Shown here piece by piece: positions 56,659 to 64,000 of a stretch of 64,000 nucleotides of DNA. Every line of letters starts with the position of its first letter. The first letter of the stretch is position 1. A program made the translations under genes and the position numbers. The notes under the pieces were generated by a model. It worked only from the letters and a program-made list of their open reading frames with translations. It had not been told where the DNA came from and did no database searches. This DNA is from Bacilli bacterium (GTDB lineage Bacteria > Bacillota_I > Bacilli_A > RFN20 > CAG-826): contig JALCSW010000001.1 of the NCBI GenBank assembly GCA_022653695.1, positions 301,034 to 365,033 on the forward strand, written 5' to 3'.

Positions 56659-57344
56659 CCGCGCAAAAACGCCGCCCTTACACGCTTGCCGACGATGGCC
56701 TTGGCTTCCAAGGCCTTTTCTTTGGGAATCATGTGCAAACCATGGCTTATGCAGTTTTCGCTGTCGACGTAGCGTTGGATAAAATAACGGTCCGCGCCTT
56801 CGAGCCACACCCCGATTTCCTCGAAATCCTTCATCGTGTGGTATTCTTCGATCGCGGTCGTCCGAAATTCGTAAGGAAGGCTCCCGCGAATCAAAAAGGC
56901 GATCGATTCGCCGATGGCTTTCATGTCGGCTTCAAGGCTTCCGACCGTCATCGCGTATTTCTCGGGGCTGTTTTTGATGTCCATCGCCACATAATCGACA
57001 AGACCTTCGGAAACGAGTTTTTTTAGAACCGCGGGCCGCGACCCGTTCGAATCGAGTTTCACTTTGTAACCAAGCGATTTGATGTCGTGAAGTTTGCTTT
57101 CCAAATCGTCCATAAGCGTGGGCTCTCCGCCCGTGACGCAGACGGCATCGAGGACGCCGCGGCGCTTATGGAGATACTTAAGGATATCGGCCCACGCGAT
57201 TTTCGGGGCATGCGCGGGATTTAAAACAAGGGAAGAGTTATGGCAGAACGGGCAACGGAAATTGCATCCGGCGGCAAAAAGGGTCGTCGTGATGTTGTCA
57301 TCGTAGTCAAGAAGCGACAGTTTTTCCCATCCCGAAAAATCCAT
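56649..57344 (-). CDS. nrdG: Anaerobic RNR-activating radical SAM protein
   Basis: MDFSGWEKLSLLDYDDNITTTLFAAGCNFRCPFCHNSSLVLNP (CxxxxCPFCHN), VCVTGGEPTLMDDLE. Confidence 0.9.
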   Translation of the reverse strand: MDFSGWEKLSLLDYDDNITTTLFAAGCNFRCPFCHNSSLVLNPAHAPKIAWADILKYLHKRRGVLDAVCVTGGEPTLMDDLESKLHDIKSLGYKVKLDSNGSRPAVLKKLVSEGLVDYVAMDIKNSPEKYAMTVGSLEADMKAIGESIAFLIRGSLPYEFRTTAIEEYHTMKDFEEIGVWLEGADRYFIQRYVDSENCISHGLHMIPKEKALEAKAIVGKRVRAAFLRGYD

Positions 57345-57441
57345 GTGTATAGTATAGCCCTAATCCCAACGCGTTCGGGCGAAAGAAAAGCGAAAGACGG
57401 AAATGCGTGGCTTCCCCCCTCTTTTGAATGCAAAAAATAAA

Positions 57442-57497
57442 AGTACTTACTAGATTATATCGACACTTCTTGGCAAACGAATAAAAAAGTATCTACT
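57442..57497 (+). promoter_or_regulatory. Twin palindromic operators upstream of tetR-family gene
   Basis: AGTA-CT-TACT (57442-57451) and AGTA-TC-TACT (57488-57497), both within AAAAGTAYYTACTA. Confidence 0.65.
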
Positions 57498-57556
57498 ATT
57501 CCTTCGATAAAATGCAATAATTTTCAATATCGGTTTCAGAAAGGCCGACGCAGAAA

Positions 57557-58138
57557 ATGGCATATCACGATTTGGGCGACATCGATAACAAGATCATCGA
57601 AGCGACGATTGAGGTCGGCGGAAGCAACCCTTCCAACCATCTTTCGACATCAAGGATCGCCAAGATGTGCGGCGTGAGCGAATTCGTCATCTACAACCAT
57701 TTCGCGACCAAAGAGAATCTGGTGTCTATCGCCGACCATAAGGTCTTTGAGGAAACCACCAAAGAAGCCGATCGCCTCATCGTTGACAGCGACGACGATT
57801 TCGATGCCCTTTGGAACGGCATGGTGAACTTCTTTCTCGCCCGTCCCGTCTATACGGCTTTCGAAATCAATTATGGGCACATGTTCCCGCGGGTCACGGA
57901 ATCGCCCAACACTTTGGATTTCCGAGCCGACATGATCGACAATGCCAAAAAATACATGAAAAGCGTCCAATTCGATGAGGACTGGAAATACGGCTACGCG
58001 TGGATGTGGGTTTTCCGCACCATCATCACCTATGCCCAATTCGTCCTCAACAAAAGTTTGGATGACACGGAAGAAACCAGATCCGGCTCGCGTCATTTGG
58101 CGAAAACCGGTTACGTTTCGGTAAAACAGATAAACTGA
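57557..58138 (+). CDS. TetR-family transcriptional regulator
   Basis: IIEATIEVGGSNPSNHLSTSRIAKMCGVSEFVIYNHFATKENLVSIADHKVFEE. Confidence 0.88.
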   Translation: MAYHDLGDIDNKIIEATIEVGGSNPSNHLSTSRIAKMCGVSEFVIYNHFATKENLVSIADHKVFEETTKEADRLIVDSDDDFDALWNGMVNFFLARPVYTAFEINYGHMFPRVTESPNTLDFRADMIDNAKKYMKSVQFDEDWKYGYAWMWVFRTIITYAQFVLNKSLDDTEETRSGSRHLAKTGYVSVKQIN

Positions 58139-58226
58139 TTCGGGTAGCCGATCGCCTTTTCTTTAATAAAGGGCTATCAAAAAGAAAAAAGATGAGTTTT
58201 TCGAACGAGAGCCCCGCGAATCGGGC

Positions 58227-59825
58227 TTAAGCAATCCTGCGGGTCGAATAGCGTTTCTTTTTGTGGACTTTCCCGCATATGGGGCAAACGATCTCGCCCT
58301 TTTCGTCAATCGGGGTGATGTTCCGAAAATGAAGCAAGGCTTCCGCTTTCCGTTTATAGAGCCACTCCTCATCCTTCGAGAAATCGCTCTTTCTGATTGG
58401 CTCGGGGCGCTTGCCGTCGATGGTGGTGTAAATATAGGGCGTCCCGTCATCGCACCTGGCGTCGACGATTCGGGTATGGCACCGATCGCACTCATCGTAG
58501 CCTTCCTTGTCGTTATGGGTGAGGCTGCCTTCGCAAAAGGGGCAATCCTTCCGTTCGGGGTCGCAATAGATCATGGCGCGCAGAAGAACTTGCTGCAAGC
58601 GGCGGAAGGACTCAACGTTCTCAGGGGAAAGAAAGATGGCTTTGGGGTTCCCGATTTCCTTTTCGTAAGGAGTGCAGGGGATGACCTCGTCAAACGAAGC
58701 GGAAACACCCGGCGAGGCCAACGGATCGGTTAGTTCGAACCCCACCTCCGGAACGAGAAGGATAGTCCTCTCCTTCTTTTTGCGGACGCGAAGGAAAACC
58801 CCTTTGCCCCGTTCGTCGATAAGGCGAGCCGTCCAGCCTTTGAACGCCATGACGATATCGAGGCCCTCGGTCTTGATCGGGGCCGAAAGGCTGGTCGCGA
58901 AACTGAAGCTCTGCAACGCGAAAACCAGCAGATACTCCACGTATTCGTAATATGTTAGACGGAGGGCGCCAAGGTCAACGGGAACGGCCCTTTCATCCTT
59001 GCCGTGACCTTTTTCAAGCATCCATTTCTCAAGACGATAAACTTGCCGGTAGTCCTTTTGCATAAGGAAGATATTCGTCTTCCGCAACGGGAGTTTCCTG
59101 TTTCTGACTTTGTTGAGGCGATAAACCGGCTTATGAAGGCGTGGGACGATAACGGCCGAAATTGCTTTCATCTTCTCGTAGATTCGCTTCGCGGAGGCAT
59201 AGTATTTGTCGAAATAGCGCACATACCCCATGTGAAGTTTGCCGATCGAAAGAAAGTAGTTGAGATGGTTGACCCGTTCGAGCAAATTGAATTCGATCGT
59301 CTCGTTGGCGTACACCAAATCCCTCAATAGGGAAACGCCGTTTCGAGCGAACGAGAGAATCGAATCAACGAGATTGCAAAAAACGAGATTCTCGTAAATC
59401 GCGTAATCGTCCAAATAGACGCGGGTGAGGAGTTTCTCGGGTTTCAGACCCTTCGCGGTAATGTCGTTGACATTCTCCGTGTGGGCGCCCAAATGCTGAA
59501 TGGTCGCCTGGTTGATGATGCGGACGTTCTCGACGGGAAGGACCTCATCGGCGTCGGTCAGATTGATAATGGGTTTGGCGAAGATCCGCTTCAAGGCCGG
59601 CAAGGCGGCCTCGATTCGGTCGCAGGTCTCCTCCATGGTGAAGAAATCCAAGTCCGGCTCGATTGAAAAAAGAGGCAAATCGTGAACCGAATGATAATTG
59701 AAATCCTTTACGGTCAAAGAGGCGTGTTTGGCGCTGAAAGAGGCGATGGGGCCAAGGACCGACTCCAATCGTCGGTATTCCTTTTGGTGGGGTTGATAGG
59801 CGACTTTCGGCATATCAGTCCTCAT
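58227..59825 (-). CDS. Zinc-ribbon partner protein of McrB-like ATPase (possibly DUF2357-related), unknown function
   Basis: 532 aa; YENLVFCNLVDSILSFARNGVSLLRDL; C-terminal CPFC...CDRC and CPIC zinc-ribbon motifs; 11-bp overlap with the upstream AAA gene. No recognisable PD-(D/E)xK motif. Confidence 0.65.
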   Translation of the reverse strand: MRTDMPKVAYQPHQKEYRRLESVLGPIASFSAKHASLTVKDFNYHSVHDLPLFSIEPDLDFFTMEETCDRIEAALPALKRIFAKPIINLTDADEVLPVENVRIINQATIQHLGAHTENVNDITAKGLKPEKLLTRVYLDDYAIYENLVFCNLVDSILSFARNGVSLLRDLVYANETIEFNLLERVNHLNYFLSIGKLHMGYVRYFDKYYASAKRIYEKMKAISAVIVPRLHKPVYRLNKVRNRKLPLRKTNIFLMQKDYRQVYRLEKWMLEKGHGKDERAVPVDLGALRLTYYEYVEYLLVFALQSFSFATSLSAPIKTEGLDIVMAFKGWTARLIDERGKGVFLRVRKKKERTILLVPEVGFELTDPLASPGVSASFDEVIPCTPYEKEIGNPKAIFLSPENVESFRRLQQVLLRAMIYCDPERKDCPFCEGSLTHNDKEGYDECDRCHTRIVDARCDDGTPYIYTTIDGKRPEPIRKSDFSKDEEWLYKRKAEALLHFRNITPIDEKGEIVCPICGKVHKKKRYSTRRIA

Positions 59826-62487
59826 TCAGTTTGCCGATGAAATCCGCGCATCGGGCCAAACCCAAATCGGCGAACTGACGAACCAGTTCCTCTTTGTCGT
59901 CAATGGTCTTCACCTCAAGCTTAGCCACGACCTTACTGAGCAAAATCGTCTCGACGGCTTGGTCTTGGACGTTCCTTCCGGGGAAACACTCTTCATAAAT
60001 ATTCACGAAATCCTCGATTTGACGAAGGATGCGGTTGCCAAACGAGATGTTGAAAGGCGACAGCAACCCCTCGACGTTCTTGATGAGTTCGTTGCCTTCG
60101 GCGTCGAAAGTGCCTTTCGCCTTGGCGCTCTCATAAAGCGAAAGAAGGGTCTGGGCTGAGTAGAATTGCTGAGGGATGGGGTTGCCATAATCGCGGACTT
60201 TCGGGGCCCGCTTATTGAAATTCATGGTATGGGCGCGATCGTAAACCTTGTCGGAGATAACGAAGGTGGACTCATCGCGGTTGGCCGTTCCGACGAACCA
60301 TACGTTCGACGGCACTTTAAGAACGCTGCCGTCCTTAAGGGCCTTGTATTCGCGCCAAAGGCCGCCATCCTTTGCCCGCAGGTTGATATTAAGAAGCTTC
60401 AGCTCGCGCTTATCGGGTTCGTTCTCCATAAGGGAAAGGAAGTCCGAGAAATAATACTCGATGCGCGAAAGGTTCATCTCGTCGAGAACGATGAACGTCG
60501 GGATTTCCTTGTTGAGGTTGGCCGCGTAAAGGGCTTGGGTGAATTTCTTCGGGGTGAATTTCTCCGAGAACTCGTTGTAATAGCCGAGCAATTCGTTTTT
60601 GTCCTTCCATGAGGACTCGACTTCGATAAGGTCGCATTGGGCGGCGATGGCTTCCGAGAAAATCTTCGGCAAGCTGGTTTTCCCAGTGCCTGACATCCCT
60701 TGAAGGATGCTAAGGCGACAGGCGCCCAAACCCGCGACGAAAGTCGCCATATCCTCATAACTATAGGAAAGGTGAAGACGGCTGTCCTTGGCGTAAGTGA
60801 CCACGAATTTGACGAGACCGCTTAATGAAGGGGCCACCGCCGCGATTGCCTTCCGTTTGGCCAAATCCGCCGCAAATTCGGCTTCCTTTGCGTCGATTTG
60901 AGAAAACGCGGGGCAAGGATCGAAGTGGCCCTCGGCCGTTTCGTCCTCCTCGCCGATAAGCCCCGTTCCCCCCGTACCGCCGCCCCCGGCGAGGTTTGCG
61001 GCTTCCACCGAAAGGTTGCCCCTTTCCCCGTCAAGGGCTTTGCGGATAATCATCACGGCCACGATTACTACATCAACCAACAAACAATAGAAAGCGTCGC
61101 TATGGATGGAATAAGTGTAATCCTTGGTGTAAGCGGGAAAGTAATAGCGGATGACCTCAAGGGTGCTTTCCTCGGTTATTTGGGTGGCGATCGTGAAGTA
61201 AATGCCGGCCACCCCGAAAATGAAAATGAAGAACACATTGACATACGTCACGGCCTTGGCAAGGGCTGGAAAATGCTTGTAACGGGAGAAAAAGCCCGAT
61301 AAAGCGAGAACGAGGCCAATCCCCGAGCAGATGACCATAAGCATGATCCCAAAGGCCAAAACCTGATAACCCGATCCCAAATTGGGGTAATCCTGCAGAA
61401 GTTTAAGGCCCGTCAGCGTCACGTCTTCGCTATAGGCCGTCGAATCGAACTTGACGTCGATGATATTGAAGAAAAGGGAGACGACCGTCACGGCAGTGAC
61501 GAGCAACAGATAGACAAGCGGCTCGATGTCGGTGAAACGGATGTGGCCTTTCCTAGGGGCCTCCACTATCCCGTTGGCCACGTCAAACTGGCCTTTGAGA
61601 ATGGAGAAAGGAAGGGTTAACGCGCAGAAGATGACGAAAGGGATAAAGGAAATCGATTCGCTATAGAACCCCTGAAGGGAATAGGCGAACTGGATGACGT
61701 ACCCCAGCATGAAGAACTCAAACGAAACGGCGACCTCGAGCCACATCAGTTTCCTCGCCATGAGAACGAAACGTTTCTTGTCGCTCCAGAAATAGGAAAG
61801 CGAGGATATGAAGTACAAGAAGAGAATGACGAAGAGGGCGATGTTGATGAGACAGTAAATGGAATCCTCCAAGTAGGCTCTCTCGGAGATGAGGACCTGA
61901 CCTAAAACGCAAACGTGATCAACCGAAGTGGAACCAACCGCGTAAACCGGAACGAACAGGAGGCAAAGAAGCAAACCCAGGAGCCCAATGGCGACCGTGA
62001 CGAGAATGCCAACGGCCGCCCGTTTGGATTCGGGTTTGACAGGCGCGTTCTCAGCCTTGGTTTTCGTTAAAGCCTTGGCACGGACGGAAAGGGCAAACCC
62101 AATGGTCGCGATGACCATTGACAAAAGAATGGGAACGAACAATCCGACCCCAACGGAATGGTAGGCGATCTGAAAACCGAAAAACGCCACCCCGAAAACA
62201 AGGAAATAAACGGCGGAGAAGAAATTGCCGGACGCTTTGTTGCGAATCACCTCAAGGGCGGAAAGGACGAAACCGACGAGACCGACGAAGAAGCCGAACT
62301 TGAGGCAAAGGGCGTAAACGGTCGAGGTTGTGGCTCCCCCTTCTCGAGCTAGCGACCAAATCGAGTAGCCCGCAAGGCCGTTAGACAAGGGCAAAAGAAT
62401 GGCGGAAAGATCCAACGCCAAAGCCAAAACGAAGAGAGCCAAAACGATTGCTCTATAGATACGCGCGTGCTTAAGATTCTTTTCCAT
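59815..62487 (-). CDS. Membrane-embedded McrB/MoxR-type AAA+ ATPase
   Basis: N-terminal half with many TM helices; C-terminal AAA: LQGMSGTGKTSLPKIFSEAIAA, FIVLDEMNLSRIEYYFSDFLSLMEN, NVWFVGTANRDESTFVISDKVYDRAHTMNFNKRAP. Start MEKNLKH. Confidence 0.85.
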   Translation of the reverse strand: MEKNLKHARIYRAIVLALFVLALALDLSAILLPLSNGLAGYSIWSLAREGGATTSTVYALCLKFGFFVGLVGFVLSALEVIRNKASGNFFSAVYFLVFGVAFFGFQIAYHSVGVGLFVPILLSMVIATIGFALSVRAKALTKTKAENAPVKPESKRAAVGILVTVAIGLLGLLLCLLFVPVYAVGSTSVDHVCVLGQVLISERAYLEDSIYCLINIALFVILFLYFISSLSYFWSDKKRFVLMARKLMWLEVAVSFEFFMLGYVIQFAYSLQGFYSESISFIPFVIFCALTLPFSILKGQFDVANGIVEAPRKGHIRFTDIEPLVYLLLVTAVTVVSLFFNIIDVKFDSTAYSEDVTLTGLKLLQDYPNLGSGYQVLAFGIMLMVICSGIGLVLALSGFFSRYKHFPALAKAVTYVNVFFIFIFGVAGIYFTIATQITEESTLEVIRYYFPAYTKDYTYSIHSDAFYCLLVDVVIVAVMIIRKALDGERGNLSVEAANLAGGGGTGGTGLIGEEDETAEGHFDPCPAFSQIDAKEAEFAADLAKRKAIAAVAPSLSGLVKFVVTYAKDSRLHLSYSYEDMATFVAGLGACRLSILQGMSGTGKTSLPKIFSEAIAAQCDLIEVESSWKDKNELLGYYNEFSEKFTPKKFTQALYAANLNKEIPTFIVLDEMNLSRIEYYFSDFLSLMENEPDKRELKLLNINLRAKDGGLWREYKALKDGSVLKVPSNVWFVGTANRDESTFVISDKVYDRAHTMNFNKRAPKVRDYGNPIPQQFYSAQTLLSLYESAKAKGTFDAEGNELIKNVEGLLSPFNISFGNRILRQIEDFVNIYEECFPGRNVQDQAVETILLSKVVAKLEVKTIDDKEELVRQFADLGLARCADFIGKLNED

Positions 62488-62496
62488 GATTGCATC

Positions 62497-62511
62497 GGGG
62501 GAACCTCCCCC
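62497..62511 (-). promoter_or_regulatory. Hairpin containing the only purine-rich SD-like tract upstream of the McrB-like gene
   Basis: Minus strand GGGGGA-GGT-TCCCCC. Confidence 0.5.
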
Positions 62512-62740
62512 GCCTATTGGGTTTATGATAACACGATGCGTTCGGTTGGGCGTTATGGAGTGAAAAACCGCCATACATCAGACCGCTTTCGCAAAAGGGG
62601 CGATGGATCGCCCTCGGCGCGGCGCCGCCTTCGCGACGCGGATCCCGGCTTTCTTCTGAGCGCGATCCGTTTGCTCGCGCATGGCGCCGCCGGATAGACG
62701 CCTTACGCACAAACGGATAGGGGGCGCTTGCGTTAGCGTA

Positions 62741-62790
62741 TTGACTTATGCGGATATGCCAATTATTATATTGACACTCATAAATATGAG
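62741..62790 (+). promoter_or_regulatory. arsR-arsP promoter/operator
   Basis: TTGACT-N17-TATTAT (62741-62769), operator CTCAT-AAAT-ATGAG (62777-62790) at the start site. Confidence 0.75.
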
Positions 62791-62805
62791 AATGAGGAAC
62801 AAGAA

Positions 62806-63114
62806 ATGACGAATGCCCAATTCACGCTAGCGGCCAAAGCCCTATCGGACCCAACCAGGCTGCAGATACTTCAGATAGTTTCCAGATCGAAAAACATTTG
62901 CGCTTGCAAAATTCTGGAAGAGCTCCATATTTCCCAAGGCACTCTGTCGCATCACATGAAAATACTCGCCAGCCTCAAATTGGTGTCAGTCGAAAGAAAC
63001 GGGAAATGGTGCCATTATTCCTTGATCAGCGAAAACATGTGTGAGATTTCGCGTTTTATCCAAGCGATTTGCAAGGAGGGCAAAGAAGCCATCGTTTCTT
63101 GCGATTGCCAATAA
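62806..63114 (+). CDS. arsR: ArsR-family metalloregulator (thiol type)
   Basis: ALSDPTRLQILQIVSRSKNICACKILEELHISQGTLSHHMKILASLKLV; C-terminal CDCQ. Confidence 0.93.
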   Translation: MTNAQFTLAAKALSDPTRLQILQIVSRSKNICACKILEELHISQGTLSHHMKILASLKLVSVERNGKWCHYSLISENMCEISRFIQAICKEGKEAIVSCDCQ

Positions 63115-63193
63115 AGCAGCGAGCCTTATAACCCTGACGGGTTTTCTTTTTACGAAAACATATTGATATTCATCAATTTATTGGAGCGTGTTT

Positions 63194-64000
63194 ATGGAAG
63201 CAACGAACAAACGAATAAAGCCCAAACATTGGAAACTTTGGCTTTTCGGCGGAACGGTTTTATTGATCGCATTGATAAATGTCCTCGTTGGCGTTTTCCT
63301 CGGATGGGACGCCGCGGCGATTCCCTGGAACTTCATCAGCGACCAAATTCTTGGCATGAAATGGCTAAGCGCCTTAGTTTGGAAACTGATCGTCGCGATT
63401 GGGGGAGGCTTCGAGGAAGGGACATGGCAATATCAGGTCGAGTCGTCCGTTCAGTTTTTCGTCTACGACTTCATGAAAATCGGAATTTTGCTTTGCCTGC
63501 TGATTTTTCTCATTTCCTATATCCAATCTTACTTCCCGCCCGAAAGGACGAAGAGGATTCTCGGGAAGTTCCACGGAATAGGCGCCAATATCATTGGGGC
63601 TTTGCTAGGCACGGTAACCCCGTTTTGCAGTTGTTCCTCCATTCCGATTTTCATCGGTTTCACGAGAGCGGGCCTATCGAGCGGCGTCACTTTCAGTTTC
63701 CTGATATCCAGCCCTTTGGTCGATTTGGGTTCCCTTACGCTCCTCGTCGGATTTTTCGGCTGGCCCATCGCGGTCGCTTACGTTCTGGTGGGGCTCGTTT
63801 TGGCCGTTATCGGAGGGACCATCATCGAAAAAACCGGACTTGGCAAAAACGTCGAGGATTTTGTGCTGAAGGGCCAATCCACGGTTGACATCGACATGCC
63901 TGATCTCACCCAAAAGGACAGGCTCATATATTCAAGAGACCAAATGTGGCAAACGTACAAAAAGGTCTTTTGGTTCATCGTGGTCGGCGTCGCCATCGGA
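63194..64000 (+). CDS. arsP: ArsP/DUF318-type permease, truncated by window edge
   Basis: Own translation MEATNKRIKPKHWKLWLFGGT...; signature GTVTPFCSCSSIPIFIGFTRAGLSSGVTFSFLISSPLVD. Absent from ORF track because no stop in window. Confidence 0.88.
   Translation, partial: MEATNKRIKPKHWKLWLFGGTVLLIALINVLVGVFLGWDAAAIPWNFISDQILGMKWLSALVWKLIVAIGGGFEEGTWQYQVESSVQFFVYDFMKIGILLCLLIFLISYIQSYFPPERTKRILGKFHGIGANIIGALLGTVTPFCSCSSIPIFIGFTRAGLSSGVTFSFLISSPLVDLGSLTLLVGFFGWPIAVAYVLVGLVLAVIGGTIIEKTGLGKNVEDFVLKGQSTVDIDMPDLTQKDRLIYSRDQMWQTYKKVFWFIVVGVAIG

Noticed and set aside
62580-62720. GC-rich segment with small inverted repeats as a possible ncRNA
   Set aside because: No consistent long stem, promoter or terminator pair recognised.

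Overview
The window is a bacterial chromosome segment in the standard genetic code (rpmJ and feoB both end in TGA). Gene content suggests an anaerobic, low-GC-Gram-positive-type (Bacilli/Mollicutes-like) organism; the taxon is inference. The backbone is the sigH-locus block (cysS-[mgtC]-rlmB-sigH-like-rpmG-secE-nusG) and a complete S10-spc-alpha ribosomal superoperon (rpsJ to rplQ with secY, adk, map, infA, rpmJ, rpoA) that lacks rpmD (L30). Accessory modules are: metal handling (mgtA, arsR-cadA, mgtC, dtxR/feoAB, arsR-arsP); a hydCBA [FeFe]-hydrogenase operon; lemA/DUF3137; queuosine genes (tgt-queA-queH plus queT behind a preQ1-I riboswitch); glnA, sdaA and a MATE transporter; nadE with an apparent Phd/YefM-like N-terminal fusion; a phosphatase-NUDIX fusion; nrdD with a C-terminal glutaredoxin-like domain plus trxB-like and nrdG; and a two-gene operon of a membrane-embedded McrB-type AAA+ protein and a zinc-ribbon partner. 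The strongest candidates for new biology are the membrane-McrB operon, the antitoxin-like/NadE fusion, the widespread low-complexity tails on ribosomal proteins, and structured leaders upstream of mgtA and nrdD. I saw no rRNA, tRNA, CRISPR array or mobile element. Long plus-strand ORFs opposite the minus-strand genes are judged to be antisense shadows. All family calls are by eye; no searches were run.
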